Shown here piece after piece: positions 9,216-18,237 of a stretch of 64,000 nt of DNA (positions within the stretch are counted from its first letter, which is position 1; every line of letters starts with the position of its first letter). The stretch covers positions 434,001 to 498,000 of the forward strand of contig NZ_LOWB01000116.1 in the NCBI RefSeq assembly GCF_001522865.1. The letters run 5' to 3'. The position numbers were made by a program, and so were the translations under genes. The stretch is from Burkholderia sp. TSV86. Lineage in GTDB: Bacteria > Pseudomonadota > Gammaproteobacteria > Burkholderiales > Burkholderiaceae. The notes below the pieces were generated by a model that saw only the letters and a program-made list of their open reading frames with translations, ran no database searches and had not been told where the DNA came from.

Positions 9216-9249
9216 CGCCGGCGCCGGGATGGGGCGCCGGCGGCTTTTT
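9216..9249 (+). terminator. Intrinsic terminator after the 49-residue ORF
   Basis: A 10-bp GC-only stem (9216-9225 with 9233-9242), a 7-base loop and a following T5 run (9245-9249) give a classic rho-independent terminator reading rightward. Confidence 0.75.
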
Positions 9250-9656
9250 AGTTGACGGCGGCTGCGGCTGCCGCCGGGCGCTTACCGCGAATCGTTAGAA
9301 GGCCGTGACGAACATCGGATAATTCCGATCTGGCGGGCGGGCCAATGGAGCGCTTTGCCATGTTGCGGGGCGGGTGCGGGCGCTCGGTCGTAATGTCCGT
9401 CAGGCGGCGAATCACGCGCTTGATGAGCGCTCGGCAGCGCGCGTTCCGATGCATCGGCGTACAATGCGCCGCATCCGATTCTGACGAATTCAAAATAATT
9501 GCCGTCCGCGATGCCCGCCCTTAGCTTGCCCAATGGCCCGCGCATCCGTTCGGCCGATTATCGATCAGCGTATCGACCCAGGGCCGCATTCAGCGGTGTG
9601 CGCCAACCATTGCTGCCGCCGGCCATCGTTTCCCCGCTACTCGTCATACCCATCCA
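9250..9656. other. Gap upstream of the LysR gene
   Basis: No supported gene. A small inverted repeat, ATCGGA-TAAT-TCCGAT, lies at 9314-9329, too far (over 300 bp) from the LysR start to call an operator with confidence. The promoter of the LysR gene is presumably in the last 100 bp. Confidence 0.4.
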
Positions 9657-10634
9657 ATGGACATGCTCGAAAACATGCGCTTGTTCGTGCGCGTCGTCGA
9701 AGCAGGCAGTTTCACCGCCGTCGCCCGCGAAATCGATGCGACTACGGCCCAGGTTTCGCGCGCCGTCTCGAATCTCGAAGCGCACGTGCAGACGCGTTTG
9801 CTGCACCGGACGACCCGCCATCTCGGGTTGACCGAAAGCGGGCAGCGCTATTTCGAACGCACGAAATCGATTCTCGCCGAGATCGATCACGCGAACGCGG
9901 AGGCGCGCAACGCGCTGCTGAGGCCGACCGGCAAGCTGCGGATTCACGCGATGACGGGGCTCGGACAAACCCACGTGGTGGCGTCGATCGTGCGCTATCA
10001 GGAGGACAATCCGGACGTGTCGGTCGAGCTGACGCTCGCGCAGCGGGTGCCGAATCTGATCGAGGAAGGGTACGATGTGTCGATCGTGTCGGCCGCCCAT
10101 CTGCCCGATTCGGGTTATGTCGCGCAGACTTGCGGGGCGAGTTGCAGCGTGCTCGTCGCATCGCGCGAGTATCTTGAGCGGCGCGGTGCGCCCAAGACGC
10201 CCGACGAGCTTGCCAAGCACATTTGCCTGCGGCTCGATACGCCTGCGTCGCCGGGCGGCACGTGGCGTCTCGAAGGCGACGATGGCGAGGTGACGACCTA
10301 CGATTTGCCGCCCGCGACGTTCCAGGTGAACGTGCCGGATGCAATGCGCGCCGTGCTGCGCGCGGGGCGCGGCATTGGCTCGATTTCACTGTACACGGCG
10401 CTCGATGATCTTCGTGAAGGGCGGCTTGTGCGCGTGTTGCCGAACTATCGGCTCGATACGCTGAGTGTCTATGCGGTATACGCGACGCGCCGCTATCTCG
10501 ACGCGAAAATCCGCACGTTCCTCGATCATCTGCGCACGACGCTCACGCCGATGCTCGAAAACGATCTGACGGAACTCGACCGGATGAGCGCGGCGGCGAA
10601 GCGGGTGGCGCGGGCTAAGCGCGAAATCGTGTAA
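9657..10634 (+). CDS. LysR-family transcriptional regulator
   Basis: 325 residues. The N-terminal winged helix-turn-helix (about residues 1-65: MRLFVRVVEAGSFTAVARE, QVSRAVSNLEAHVQTRLLHR) is followed by a periplasmic-binding-like effector domain (about 90-300). It is of the CrgA/DmlR-like group, marked by LHRTTRHLGLTESG and the C-terminal LPNYRLDTLSVYAVYATRRYLDAK motif. The C-terminal tail is Lys/Arg-rich. The start could also be the ATG two codons on. It is convergent with the antiporter gene to the right and has no divergently read partner, so its target and effector are unknown. Confidence 0.9.
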   Translation: MDMLENMRLFVRVVEAGSFTAVAREIDATTAQVSRAVSNLEAHVQTRLLHRTTRHLGLTESGQRYFERTKSILAEIDHANAEARNALLRPTGKLRIHAMTGLGQTHVVASIVRYQEDNPDVSVELTLAQRVPNLIEEGYDVSIVSAAHLPDSGYVAQTCGASCSVLVASREYLERRGAPKTPDELAKHICLRLDTPASPGGTWRLEGDDGEVTTYDLPPATFQVNVPDAMRAVLRAGRGIGSISLYTALDDLREGRLVRVLPNYRLDTLSVYAVYATRRYLDAKIRTFLDHLRTTLTPMLENDLTELDRMSAAAKRVARAKREIV

Positions 10635-10729
10635 TGCGCGTTTCGGCGCGGGCGTTTGCTCACGCGCAGCACGCCGGGTGAGCCCGCCGCCGCTTGGCGG
10701 CAGGGTGTGCGATGCGCGGCGCGGTTGCG

Positions 10730-11815
10730 TCAGTGCGTGATCGACAGGAACAGATACGCGGCAAACAGCGACAGATGCACGACGCCATGCAGCATGGTCG
10801 TGCGCCCGGTGCTCAGCGTAAGTGTGCTGACGAGCAGCGTGAGCGACAGCAGCACGGTTTCCATTGCACCAATGCCGAGCGTGAGCGGCGCGCCCGTCCA
10901 GATGAACACGGCGGCGACGGTGGGGATCGTGAGCCCGATGCTCGCGAGCGCCGAGCCGAGCGCAAGATTCATGCTGGTTTGCAGCCGGTTCGCGCGCGCG
11001 GCGCCGACGGCGGCAAGCCCCTCCGGCAGCAGCACGAGCGCGGCGATCACGATGCCGACTGCCGCTTCCGGCGCGCCGAGCCGCATCACCGTGCGCTCGA
11101 CCGCCGGCGACAGCAGCTTCGCGAGCAGCACGACCGCGACGAGGCTCAACAACAGGAATACGATGCTGACGAGCGCGGTGCGGCCGGATGGCGGCACCGC
11201 GTGAACGGATTCGTCGGCGCTGTCGGTGATCAGAAAATAGTCGCGATGGCGAACCGTCTGAACGAACACGAACATGCCGTAAAGCACGAGCGACGACACG
11301 CCCGCGAACGCGAGCTGCGACGTCGAGAAATGCGGGCCGGGCGCGGCGCTCAGATAGTTGGGCATCACAAGCGAGAGTACCGACAGCGACGCCAGCACCG
11401 CGAGCGCCTTGGCCGCGCCGCGTCCCTGGAAGTCCTGCTCGCCGTGCTTCCAGCCTCCGACGAGCAGGCATAGCCCGACGATCCCGTTGCTGACGATCAT
11501 CACCGCGGCGTAGACCGTATCGCGCGCGAGCCCGGATTTTTCCGGGCCGCCCGACAGCATCACCGATACGATCAGCGCGACCTCGATCACCGTCACGGCG
11601 ATCGCGAGCACGAGCGTGCCGAACGGCTCGCCGACCCGGTGCGCGACGACTTCGGCGTGATGGACTGCGGCGAACACGGCGCCCGCGAGTGCCGCGGCAA
11701 CGAATGCAATGGCGAAACCCTCGGCGGGCACGACGCGCGACAGCGCGAGCACGAGCCAAGCGGCGAGCGGTGCGGCGAGTGTCCAGCGCGCAAGAGTGGG
11801 CGATGAAGCCGGCAT
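10730..11815 (-). CDS. chaA: ChaA-like calcium/sodium-proton antiporter
   Basis: 361 residues with about eleven membrane helices in two inverted halves, as in the CaCA superfamily. The two alpha-repeat signatures are FGTLVLAIAVTVIEVALI near residues 64-81 and VLLPEGLAAVGAARANRLQTSMNLALGSALASIGLTIP near residues 257-294, carrying the acidic residues (Glu in each repeat) that bind the cation. A short acidic loop (ITDSADESVH, near 191-200) joins the halves. ChaA proteins exchange Ca2+ or Na+ for protons across the inner membrane. The ATG at 11815 is chosen over the upstream in-frame one at 11890, which would add 25 non-homologous residues. It appears to be transcribed alone. Confidence 0.85.
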   Translation of the reverse strand: MPASSPTLARWTLAAPLAAWLVLALSRVVPAEGFAIAFVAAALAGAVFAAVHHAEVVAHRVGEPFGTLVLAIAVTVIEVALIVSVMLSGGPEKSGLARDTVYAAVMIVSNGIVGLCLLVGGWKHGEQDFQGRGAAKALAVLASLSVLSLVMPNYLSAAPGPHFSTSQLAFAGVSSLVLYGMFVFVQTVRHRDYFLITDSADESVHAVPPSGRTALVSIVFLLLSLVAVVLLAKLLSPAVERTVMRLGAPEAAVGIVIAALVLLPEGLAAVGAARANRLQTSMNLALGSALASIGLTIPTVAAVFIWTGAPLTLGIGAMETVLLSLTLLVSTLTLSTGRTTMLHGVVHLSLFAAYLFLSITH

Positions 11816-12335
11816 ATGATGTCCTTGATCGAAGCGGGCGCAAGCGGGACATTCTAGCAGGCGGGTCGGCGCCGACATATCGGAGCGCAACGATCAGTGT
11901 GCCATGCCGCGCATGGGCCGTGCGGCGGCCTGTCCGCGCTCCGATGGCCGATCCGGCATGCCGCGCCGGGCCGAGTGGCCAAGGGCGTGCGGGCGACACG
12001 GCCGCGCATGACGCCTGCTTCTGCTGTGTCCGAGCCGATGCGCGCGGTGTATCGGCATGACGTCGAATGCTGGCCGCGCGCTGTCGCGGCCGACGTCGCC
12101 GCGCGCCGGGCAGCGATCTCGCACGCCGCCGCCTGCGGTTCGGCGACGTTCGACGTTTGGCGGGGGGTATGGGCGGCGCACTGTGCCGAGATGCCCGATA
12201 TCCGTCGCGTGGTAGAGAGGCTTTATCGAATCGTTTGGTTGGTTCGGGTTTGCCCAAGCCGGTTGGCGTCAGCATGATTGCGCGATCGCCGGGAATTGCG
12301 TGAATCCATCCGTCGGCCCCGATGGGATCGTTGCG
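11816..12335. other. Gap with no supported gene
   Basis: A 126-codon ORF on the plus strand (11897-12277) is open but matches nothing I know, has no ribosome binding site and is Arg/Ala/Cys-rich, as is usual for chance ORFs in GC-rich DNA. Nothing else is seen. Confidence 0.4.
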
Positions 12336-13154
12336 TCAAAGGGGGCGCACGCTCGCTTCGGCGGACGGATAAACGCTGGGGCTGTTTTGCAGCGCGTGGC
12401 CCATCGCAGCGGCGAATGTGCCGGCAGACCAACCAGCAGCGGTCTTGAGCACATGATCGGCCGATGCCGCGGTATCCCCGCGCGCCGATGCGTTTTGGGC
12501 GGCGATCAGGTTGAGCCCCGCGAAGCCGTCGCATGCCGCGCTGACTAGTTGGCAGCCACGGGAGAGCCAGGTTCGATTTTGATCGAACAGCGCATGGATG
12601 CCTTTCGCAATGGCGCTGAGTGCCCATAATCCGCCGCTGAGCCTGGCGGAATCGTTCGACGTATCCGGGCGGATAGTCGATGCGGCCGACGCGGCGGCGG
12701 CCAGCGTAGCCAACCCGTCCGATGCGTGCGCGCTGTAATCGGCGATCTTTTCCGTGGCGCGCCGGGGCGCTTGCGATGGAGTCTGCGCCAGCCGTTGGCC
12801 GAGGTTGATGGCCGAGCCCGCGGCCCAAGGCAGGTCGGAGTTGATCAGATTGACGCCGGCGGGTAAGCCGCTGCCCGTGGAATGATTTTTCAATGCGTTG
12901 ATGGCGTTGGTCGTCGACGCCAACGCATCGAGCATGATCGGCGCGGCGCGGCGCAGCTGGGAAGACCAGCCAAGCGTGGCGCTGCGCGGCGGTAGTCCGC
13001 CACGCAGTTCGGAAGAGGCTGGAGCAGGCGCCGCACCGCTGGTCGATGGCTTGCGGCTTTTCAGGTTTAAATTAGCATTTGGCTCGGCATTGGCCGCACT
13101 GGCCGCATGGAATGAAAACGAAGGCGTCAGTTCGTTTACGCTGGGGTTGACCAT
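12336..13154 (-). CDS. Unknown Ser/Ala-rich protein, possibly secreted
   Basis: 272 residues with no domain I recognise. The first 55 residues are rich in Ser, Ala, Asn and Pro and lack a Sec signal peptide. The middle and C-terminal parts are Ala-rich and helical, with moderately hydrophobic stretches (about 60-80, 175-195, 205-220 and 240-255). An AGGTGG sequence 8-9 bases before the ATG is a fair ribosome binding site. A disordered Ser-rich N terminus followed by helical Ala-rich segments is seen in type III secretion substrates, but no secretion genes are in the window, so this is only a suggestion. It stands alone between gaps. Confidence 0.55.
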   Translation of the reverse strand: MVNPSVNELTPSFSFHAASAANAEPNANLNLKSRKPSTSGAAPAPASSELRGGLPPRSATLGWSSQLRRAAPIMLDALASTTNAINALKNHSTGSGLPAGVNLINSDLPWAAGSAINLGQRLAQTPSQAPRRATEKIADYSAHASDGLATLAAAASAASTIRPDTSNDSARLSGGLWALSAIAKGIHALFDQNRTWLSRGCQLVSAACDGFAGLNLIAAQNASARGDTAASADHVLKTAAGWSAGTFAAAMGHALQNSPSVYPSAEASVRPL

Positions 13155-13283
13155 GATTTACCACCTGTCGAATTCGATGACCTAAAGTGGTCAATCTAGT
13201 GGAAATCAGCGTCGCGCCGGGCAATGGCGCCGAAATCGCCAGCATGACGGCGAAAGCCCGGCACGGATCGGCAGCCGGCGGCG

Positions 13284-14162
13284 TCAAGCCGCCGCGGCGA
13301 GCATCGGATAGGTGAACAGTCCGAAATGAATGACGTTCAGGCCGGCATGCGCAAGTATCGCGGCCCGCAATCCGCCCGCGCGATAGGCGAGCCCGTAGCC
13401 GACGCCTGCCGCAGCGGCGAGCACGATCCATTGCCAGCCGCCGGCGGCGTGCGCCGCGCCGAACAGCAACGCGGCGATCGCGAGTGCCCACAGGTGGCCG
13501 CCGCGCACGCGATTCGCCAACAACCGGCTCAGACCGCCTTGCAGATAGCCGCGAAACAGCGCTTCCTCGGCGAAGCAGACGAGCAGCAGATTATTCGCGA
13601 ACCATAGCCAGCCCGATGCCGGCCATTTCGGCGCCCAGCCGACGAGGCCAACACCGAGCGCGAACACGAGGCAGGCCGCGGACGTCGCGACCGCCGCGCC
13701 GATGCCGACGCGCCATGTGCGCGCACAGCGTTCGTCTGATCTCAGCCACGGCAGCACCCACAGCAGCCAAAAGCCGACGAGCGGTTTGTCGAGATTCAGA
13801 TACATCGAGAACGGTACGGCGTCCGGCGTGAAACGGACCGAGTCGATGACGCGTGGATTATGGAAGCCGGGCAGCCAGTGCAGCATCAGTGCGACGGCGA
13901 GCACGGCGAACAGCGCGTGGCCCGCGTAGCGCACGGATGGGTTGCGCTCGGGCGCCACCGCGTAGGCAGCGGCCACGAGCAGCGCGATGGGCGCAAGCGC
14001 GACGGGTGCCAGCATGCCGGTCGCGAGCGCGCCTGCGTAGGCCAGTGCGCCGAGACCGATGCTTGCCGAGCGCAGCTTCGGCCCAAGCCAGACGGCCGCG
14101 AACGCGGCGGCAAACAGTGCGGCCCACACAGCCGCGAACCAGAAGGAATTGCCAGTCATCAA
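13284..14162 (-). CDS. CPBP-family intramembrane metalloprotease (CAAX protease-like)
   Basis: 292 residues with about eight membrane helices. The three catalytic motifs are in order near the C terminus: EEALFRGYLQGGL (about residues 195-207; EExxxR), HAAGGWQW (about 235-242) and HAGLNVIHFGLF (about 272-283; HxxxN). This is the Rce1/Abi group of membrane glutamate proteases. Bacterial members act in bacteriocin immunity or protein maturation, but no precursor peptide gene is seen nearby. The gene is alone, with short gaps on both sides. Confidence 0.85.
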   Translation of the reverse strand: MMTGNSFWFAAVWAALFAAAFAAVWLGPKLRSASIGLGALAYAGALATGMLAPVALAPIALLVAAAYAVAPERNPSVRYAGHALFAVLAVALMLHWLPGFHNPRVIDSVRFTPDAVPFSMYLNLDKPLVGFWLLWVLPWLRSDERCARTWRVGIGAAVATSAACLVFALGVGLVGWAPKWPASGWLWFANNLLLVCFAEEALFRGYLQGGLSRLLANRVRGGHLWALAIAALLFGAAHAAGGWQWIVLAAAAGVGYGLAYRAGGLRAAILAHAGLNVIHFGLFTYPMLAAAA

Positions 14163-14344
14163 GTAATCGTAAGTTTTATGAAAGGCCGCACATCATACCG
14201 TTTTCGCGCTTCGCGGGCTCGTGCGCGGGATTCGGCGGCCGTTCGAGCGCCATGCGGCGCGACGCGCGCCAAGCGGCGCACGAGCGCGGCTCGCGGCTGG
14301 CGTAAGGGCCGTGATCCGCTTCAGTGCGCGGCCTGCTCGCGGCT

Positions 14345-15049
14345 CTAGATCGTAGGCTTCATCCCGATGACGAACTCGAACGACGCAACGCCGTCGACGC
14401 CTCCCGTCACGCGGTCGCCCGGTTGCAGCGCGCCGACGCCGGCCGGCGTGCCGCTGAAGATCAAATCGCCCGGCCGAAGTTCGACGGCGTGCGACGCATA
14501 GCTGACGATGTCGGCGACGGGCCAGATCATCTCGGCGAGATCGCCTTGCTGGCGTGTGCCACCGTTGACGGCAAGCCAGATGCGGCCGCGCTGCGGATGG
14601 CCGATCGACGTGGCGGGATAAAGCGCCGATATGGGGCCGGACGCGTCGAAGCCCTTCGCCCAGTCCCACGGGCGCGCCAGCTTCTTGGCTTGCGCCTGCA
14701 AGTCGCGGCGCGTCAGATCGACGCCCGCGCCGTAGCCCCACACGTGCTCGAGTGCCGTATCCGCGGCAATCGCGCGGCCGGCTCGGCCGATCGCGATCAC
14801 GAGTTCGATCTCATGGTGCAAATCCGACGTGAGCGGCGGATAGGGAACCGTGCCGCTTGCCGCGACGATCGCGTCGGCTGGCTTCGTGAAAAAGAACGGT
14901 GGCTCGCGGGCCGGATCGGCGCCCATCTCGCGGGCGTGGTCCGCGTAATTGCGGCCGACGCAGAACACGCGGCGCACTGGAAAGCGGGCGTCGGTTCCGC
15001 CGATTTCGACGCAAGGGGGGGCGGGCGGCGCGAAAACGTATTCGGTCAT
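14345..15049 (-). CDS. Fumarylacetoacetate hydrolase-family protein (possibly fumarylpyruvate hydrolase)
   Basis: 234 residues, the usual size for the short FAH family. Motifs are VFCVGRNYADHAREMG (about 29-44), PFFFTKPADAI (about 52-62), the metal ligands in HHEIELVIAIG (about 78-88), GYGAGVDLTRRDLQ (about 104-117) and the C-terminal SGTPAGVGALQPGD (about 199-212). The family cleaves C-C bonds in acylpyruvates or related diketo acids with Mg2+ or Mn2+. Similarity of the DLTRRDLQ and KPWDWAKGFD-like segments to NagK suggests fumarylpyruvate hydrolase of the gentisate route, but the other gentisate genes are absent. The start at 15049 is chosen; the longer frame would need a TTG start. It follows an AraC regulator by 146 bp on the same strand. 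Confidence 0.83.
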   Translation of the reverse strand: MTEYVFAPPAPPCVEIGGTDARFPVRRVFCVGRNYADHAREMGADPAREPPFFFTKPADAIVAASGTVPYPPLTSDLHHEIELVIAIGRAGRAIAADTALEHVWGYGAGVDLTRRDLQAQAKKLARPWDWAKGFDASGPISALYPATSIGHPQRGRIWLAVNGGTRQQGDLAEMIWPVADIVSYASHAVELRPGDLIFSGTPAGVGALQPGDRVTGGVDGVASFEFVIGMKPTI

Positions 15050-15195
15050 GGTGGGGTTTCGCAAAGGAGGCGATGAAAGTAACGATAAAAGGGCGCGTCA
15101 CCGCCGGTGTTGCAGGCAGGCGGTGTGTCGCATGTCGACGATAGCAGCGCCAAGCGGGTGCCGATGCGACGAATGTATCGTCTTCATGGACAAAA

Positions 15196-16479
15196 CTACG
15201 TGTGCGGTGTTGCGTTTTTCGATGCGTGTTGGGTGAGCGGATCGCAGAGGCGGCGGGCTGGCGCAGACGAGGTGTTCGGGATGTCTGAACATACCGGAGT
15301 ATTTGACGCATTGGAGTCGCCCGGATAATGCGATGCATCTGGGCGCGGCGACGCGTGCCGACACTCCGGCGCGCTCGATAGGCGCGCATTGTCCGTGCGC
15401 TCCGAAGCGCTTGAGCGGGGCGGCGTATGCGAATGATTCGGCATGCGCGGCGCGGGAGGGTGGTCCGAACGATTCGGGGTGCTCGAGAAATACGATTCGC
15501 GCGGCGGGTGCGGTGCGCCGGACGCACGCGCATCGCCCGGCATACGCGCGGCAGCATCACCCGCGCGCCGCGCGCCGCCCGTTGCATGCGCGTCCCGATA
15601 ATCTTTCGGCGATACCCCGACGCATGCGCGAAAGCGCCTCGAAAAATAACCTTCGTCGCGAAACCCGACCGCATGCGCGATATCTGCGATTCGGCGCATC
15701 GTGTGCACGAGCAACGATTGCGCGAGCGCGATCCGCCGTTCGGTGACGAGATTGATGAAGGTACGGCCGGTTTCCTTGCGGATCAGGTGGGCAAGATAGT
15801 TCGGTGTCACGAACGCGGCGCGCGCAGTGCCGGCGAGCGTGAGCCGTTCGTCCGTCAGATGGGTGCGCACATGCCGCAACGCGCGTGCCAGCGCATCGCG
15901 GCGGCCCGTGTGCGGCGCGCCCTCGTGCGCGAGTTTTACGAGTGCGTCCGCATACTGCGTGCAGACGAGCCCGATCAGTTGCAGCAGATAGCCGCGCAAC
16001 AGCGGCACCGAGCCGAACGTGCGCGCGCGATCTGCCTCCAGCATGCGTTGCGCGAGTTGGCGCGCATGGTCGAACGAGGCGCCCGTCAGAATGAAGTCGA
16101 TGGATTCCTGCAGCCGGAACGGCGCAAGCTCTGGCGTGTGCTGCATGGGAAGGCTGTCGAGATCGAGCGGATCGATATCGAGATCGGCCCGCAGGAACGG
16201 CAGCGAAAAGTTGATCACAATGAAATGCGCGCCCGGCGGATGCGGAATCAGATGTTCGCGATACGGCGGCACGAACGCGAGTGCGCCGCGTGGAAACGGC
16301 CGCGTGGCGTCGCCGATCCGCTGCTCGGTGTCGCCGCCGAGATTGAACTGGATTTGGAAATAGGCATGCCGGTGCGGCTCGGCGATGGCCCGGCGGACGG
16401 TTTCGTCGCGAATATAGAAATCGAGGCGGTCGCTTCGCTCGGACATTCCGTAGGTGCGCGGCTGGGTGATGGCAGGCAT
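15196..16479 (-). CDS. AraC-family regulator with a long low-complexity C-terminal tail
   Basis: The first 120 residues form a cupin-type sensing domain (HRHAYFQIQFNLGG, FVPPYREHLIPHP). The AraC DNA-binding domain with two helix-turn-helix units lies at about residues 195-300 (LALGTARAAF-like first unit, then RIADIAHAVGFRDEGYFSRRFRACVGVSPKDYR). Normal members end here. This one continues for about 125 residues rich in Ser, Pro, Asn, His and Arg, with no predicted fold, encoded by irregular repeats. The tail may be a recent repeat expansion or a lost stop codon. The gene is divergent from the FecI-type sigma gene and upstream of the FAH hydrolase on the same strand. Confidence 0.85.
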   Translation of the reverse strand: MPAITQPRTYGMSERSDRLDFYIRDETVRRAIAEPHRHAYFQIQFNLGGDTEQRIGDATRPFPRGALAFVPPYREHLIPHPPGAHFIVINFSLPFLRADLDIDPLDLDSLPMQHTPELAPFRLQESIDFILTGASFDHARQLAQRMLEADRARTFGSVPLLRGYLLQLIGLVCTQYADALVKLAHEGAPHTGRRDALARALRHVRTHLTDERLTLAGTARAAFVTPNYLAHLIRKETGRTFINLVTERRIALAQSLLVHTMRRIADIAHAVGFRDEGYFSRRFRACVGVSPKDYRDAHATGGARRAGDAAARMPGDARASGAPHPPRESYFSSTPNRSDHPPAPRMPNHSHTPPRSSASERTDNARLSSAPECRHASPRPDASHYPGDSNASNTPVCSDIPNTSSAPARRLCDPLTQHASKNATPHT

Positions 16480-16671
16480 GGGCGGTCAGGCGGATTGGAC
16501 GAGGGGCAAGTCGGGGGGCGGGAGCACTCGTGCGCCCCGGAATCGTCGGATTGTCGCTAAAAATGCACGATCCTGGGGAAGGCGGCGCGTCGTTTTCCGC
16601 GTTTTCGACCCACCGGAAAAGAAGGTGCGCCGCACAGGCACGAGTTGGTCTCGCGACATGATTGCGATTTC

Positions 16672-16690
16672 TTATATAATAATCATTCTC
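16672..16690 (+). promoter_or_regulatory. Fur box upstream of the ECF sigma factor gene
   Basis: The stretch TTATATAATAATCATTCTC matches the Fur consensus core AATGATAATCATTATC at about 13 of 16 bases by hand alignment. It lies 43 bp before the sigma factor ATG in an AT-rich dip, the usual place for iron repression of FecI-type genes. Confidence 0.75.
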
Positions 16691-16732
16691 ATTTACAATT
16701 TAACATCCCGGCGCGACGCCGGCATCCTGTCC

Positions 16733-17242
16733 ATGGCAGCCAACCCTTTGCAACTGCAGCACGAAATCGCTGCGCTCTACACCGGTCATCGCGGCTGGCT
16801 GCACGGCTGGCTGACGAAAAAGCTCGGCTGCAGCGAGCGGGCCGCCGATCTCGTCCACGACACGTTCATGCGCCTGCTCGCGCGTACCGAGCCGATTAAT
16901 GCGCTCGAACCGCGCGCATTCTTGACGACAGTCGCGCAGCGCGTGCTGTTCAACTATTGGCGGCGTGAGCGGCTCGAGCGCGCGTATCTCGATGCGCTCG
17001 CGCAATGGCCGCAGGACGTGGCGCCGTCGCCGCAGACGCGCGTGATCCTGTTCGAAACGCTCGTCGAGATCGACCGGATGCTCGACACGCTGCCTGCGGC
17101 CGTCCGGCAAGCGTTTCTGCTCGCGCAACTCGACGGCATGACGCATGCGCAGATCGCGGCCGAACTGAGCGTGTCGCTTGCGACTGTCAAGCGCTACCTC
17201 GTCAAGGCCGGCGCGCAATGCTATTTCGCGATCGCCGCATGA
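16733..17242 (+). CDS. FecI-family ECF sigma factor
   Basis: 169 residues. Sigma region 2 spans about residues 15-85 (RGWLHGWLTKKLGCSERAADLVHDTFMRLL, FLTTVAQRVLFNYWRRERLE) and region 4 about 110-165 (LDTLPAAVRQAFLLAQLDGMTHAQIAAELSVSLATVKRYL). Both match FecI/PvdS-type sigma factors that switch on one TonB-receptor gene when its siderophore is bound. The ATG at 16733 is chosen because it starts just before region 2 and sits 43 bp below the Fur box. It overlaps the anti-sigma gene by four bases. Confidence 0.92.
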   Translation: MAANPLQLQHEIAALYTGHRGWLHGWLTKKLGCSERAADLVHDTFMRLLARTEPINALEPRAFLTTVAQRVLFNYWRRERLERAYLDALAQWPQDVAPSPQTRVILFETLVEIDRMLDTLPAAVRQAFLLAQLDGMTHAQIAAELSVSLATVKRYLVKAGAQCYFAIAA

Positions 17243-18237
17243 GTGGGCCGCCCGCCGTACCCGCGCATGTAGCGCGACGCGCGGTCGAATGGTGGGTCGA
17301 ACTCGGCTCGGGCCGGGCGACCGATGTGACGCGCGCGGATCTTGCACGCTGGCGTGAGCAGGACCCCGCGCACGATGCCGCGTGGCGGCATATCGAGGCG
17401 GTCAATGGGCGGCTCGATCGCGTCGCCAGCGGATTGAATGCGCAGGCCGTGCGTGCCGCGCTGCTGCCGCCGCCCGCGCAGGCGCGACGCCGTACAGCCG
17501 CGAAAACGCTGGTCGCGCTGTCGGTCGCGGGCGGGGCGGCTTGGATGGCCAACAGCTACGCGCCGTGGCGCGTGTGGGTCGCGGACGTGCGCACTGCCGT
17601 CGGCGAGCGGCGCACGCTTCATCTTGCCGACGGCACGATCGTCGTCGTCAACACGGATAGCGCGATCGACATCCGTTTCGACGACGCGATGCGCCGCGTG
17701 CAACTGGTGCGCGGCGAGATCATGGTGACGAGCGGCCATGACGGCGCCGGCGGCGTGCGCCGTTTGCCGCGTCCGCTGGTGATCGCGACCGTGCACGGTG
17801 ACGTGCGCCCGGTCGGCACGCGTTTCGCGGTGCGCGACCGGGGCGCGACGACGCGCGTGGACGTATTCGAAGGCGCGGTGCGAATCGCGCCGGCGCGATT
17901 TGCCGGCATGGGCCCGGTGATCGCCGCCGGCCAGCGTGCGGATTTCACGCGCGACGCGCTCGCGCGGCCCGCGCAGCCGATCGGCCTGGATGCCGCCGCG
18001 TGGGTGAACGGAATGTTCGTCGCGTCGAATCTGCGCCTTGCCGATCTGCTCGCCGAGATCGGCCGCTACTATCGCGGGCGTGTGCGCTGCGACAGCGCGG
18101 TCGCGAACCTGCGCGTGTCGGGCACGTATCCGCTCGATGATCCCGACCGCATCCTCGCGACGCTGCGTGCGACGTTGCCGATCGATCTCGACTATTTAAC
18201 CCGCTATTGGGTGACGGTCGTGCCTGCTCGCGGTTAG
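17239..18237 (+). CDS. FecR-family anti-sigma/sigma-regulator membrane protein
   Basis: 332 residues. The N-terminal cytoplasmic domain (DUF4880/FecR N-term, about residues 8-60: AVEWWVELGSGRATDVTRADLARWREQDPAHDAAWRHI) binds the sigma factor. A membrane helix lies near 92-110 (TLVALSVAGGAAWMA). The periplasmic FecR domain spans about 120-225 (VGERRTLHLADGTIVVVNTDSAI, RLVRGEIMV-like, GTRFAVR, VDVFEGAVRI), followed by a secretin/TonB-like C-terminal module (about 255-330) that contacts the receptor signalling domain. The ATGA overlap with the sigma gene shows translational coupling. Confidence 0.92.
   Translation: MSGPPAVPAHVARRAVEWWVELGSGRATDVTRADLARWREQDPAHDAAWRHIEAVNGRLDRVASGLNAQAVRAALLPPPAQARRRTAAKTLVALSVAGGAAWMANSYAPWRVWVADVRTAVGERRTLHLADGTIVVVNTDSAIDIRFDDAMRRVQLVRGEIMVTSGHDGAGGVRRLPRPLVIATVHGDVRPVGTRFAVRDRGATTRVDVFEGAVRIAPARFAGMGPVIAAGQRADFTRDALARPAQPIGLDAAAWVNGMFVASNLRLADLLAEIGRYYRGRVRCDSAVANLRVSGTYPLDDPDRILATLRATLPIDLDYLTRYWVTVVPARG

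Noticed and set aside
10386-12275. 629-codon open frame on the minus strand
   Set aside because: Crosses the ChaA gene and its flanks in another frame, Arg-rich, no homology.
11897-12277. 126-codon ORF on the plus strand in a gap
   Set aside because: No ribosome binding site, no family, and composition typical of chance ORFs.
15073-15144. 24-codon plus-strand ORF after an AAAGGAGG sequence
   Set aside because: The Shine-Dalgarno is good, but the ORF is Arg/Cys-rich with no conservation evidence, and it lies in the upstream region of a minus-strand gene.
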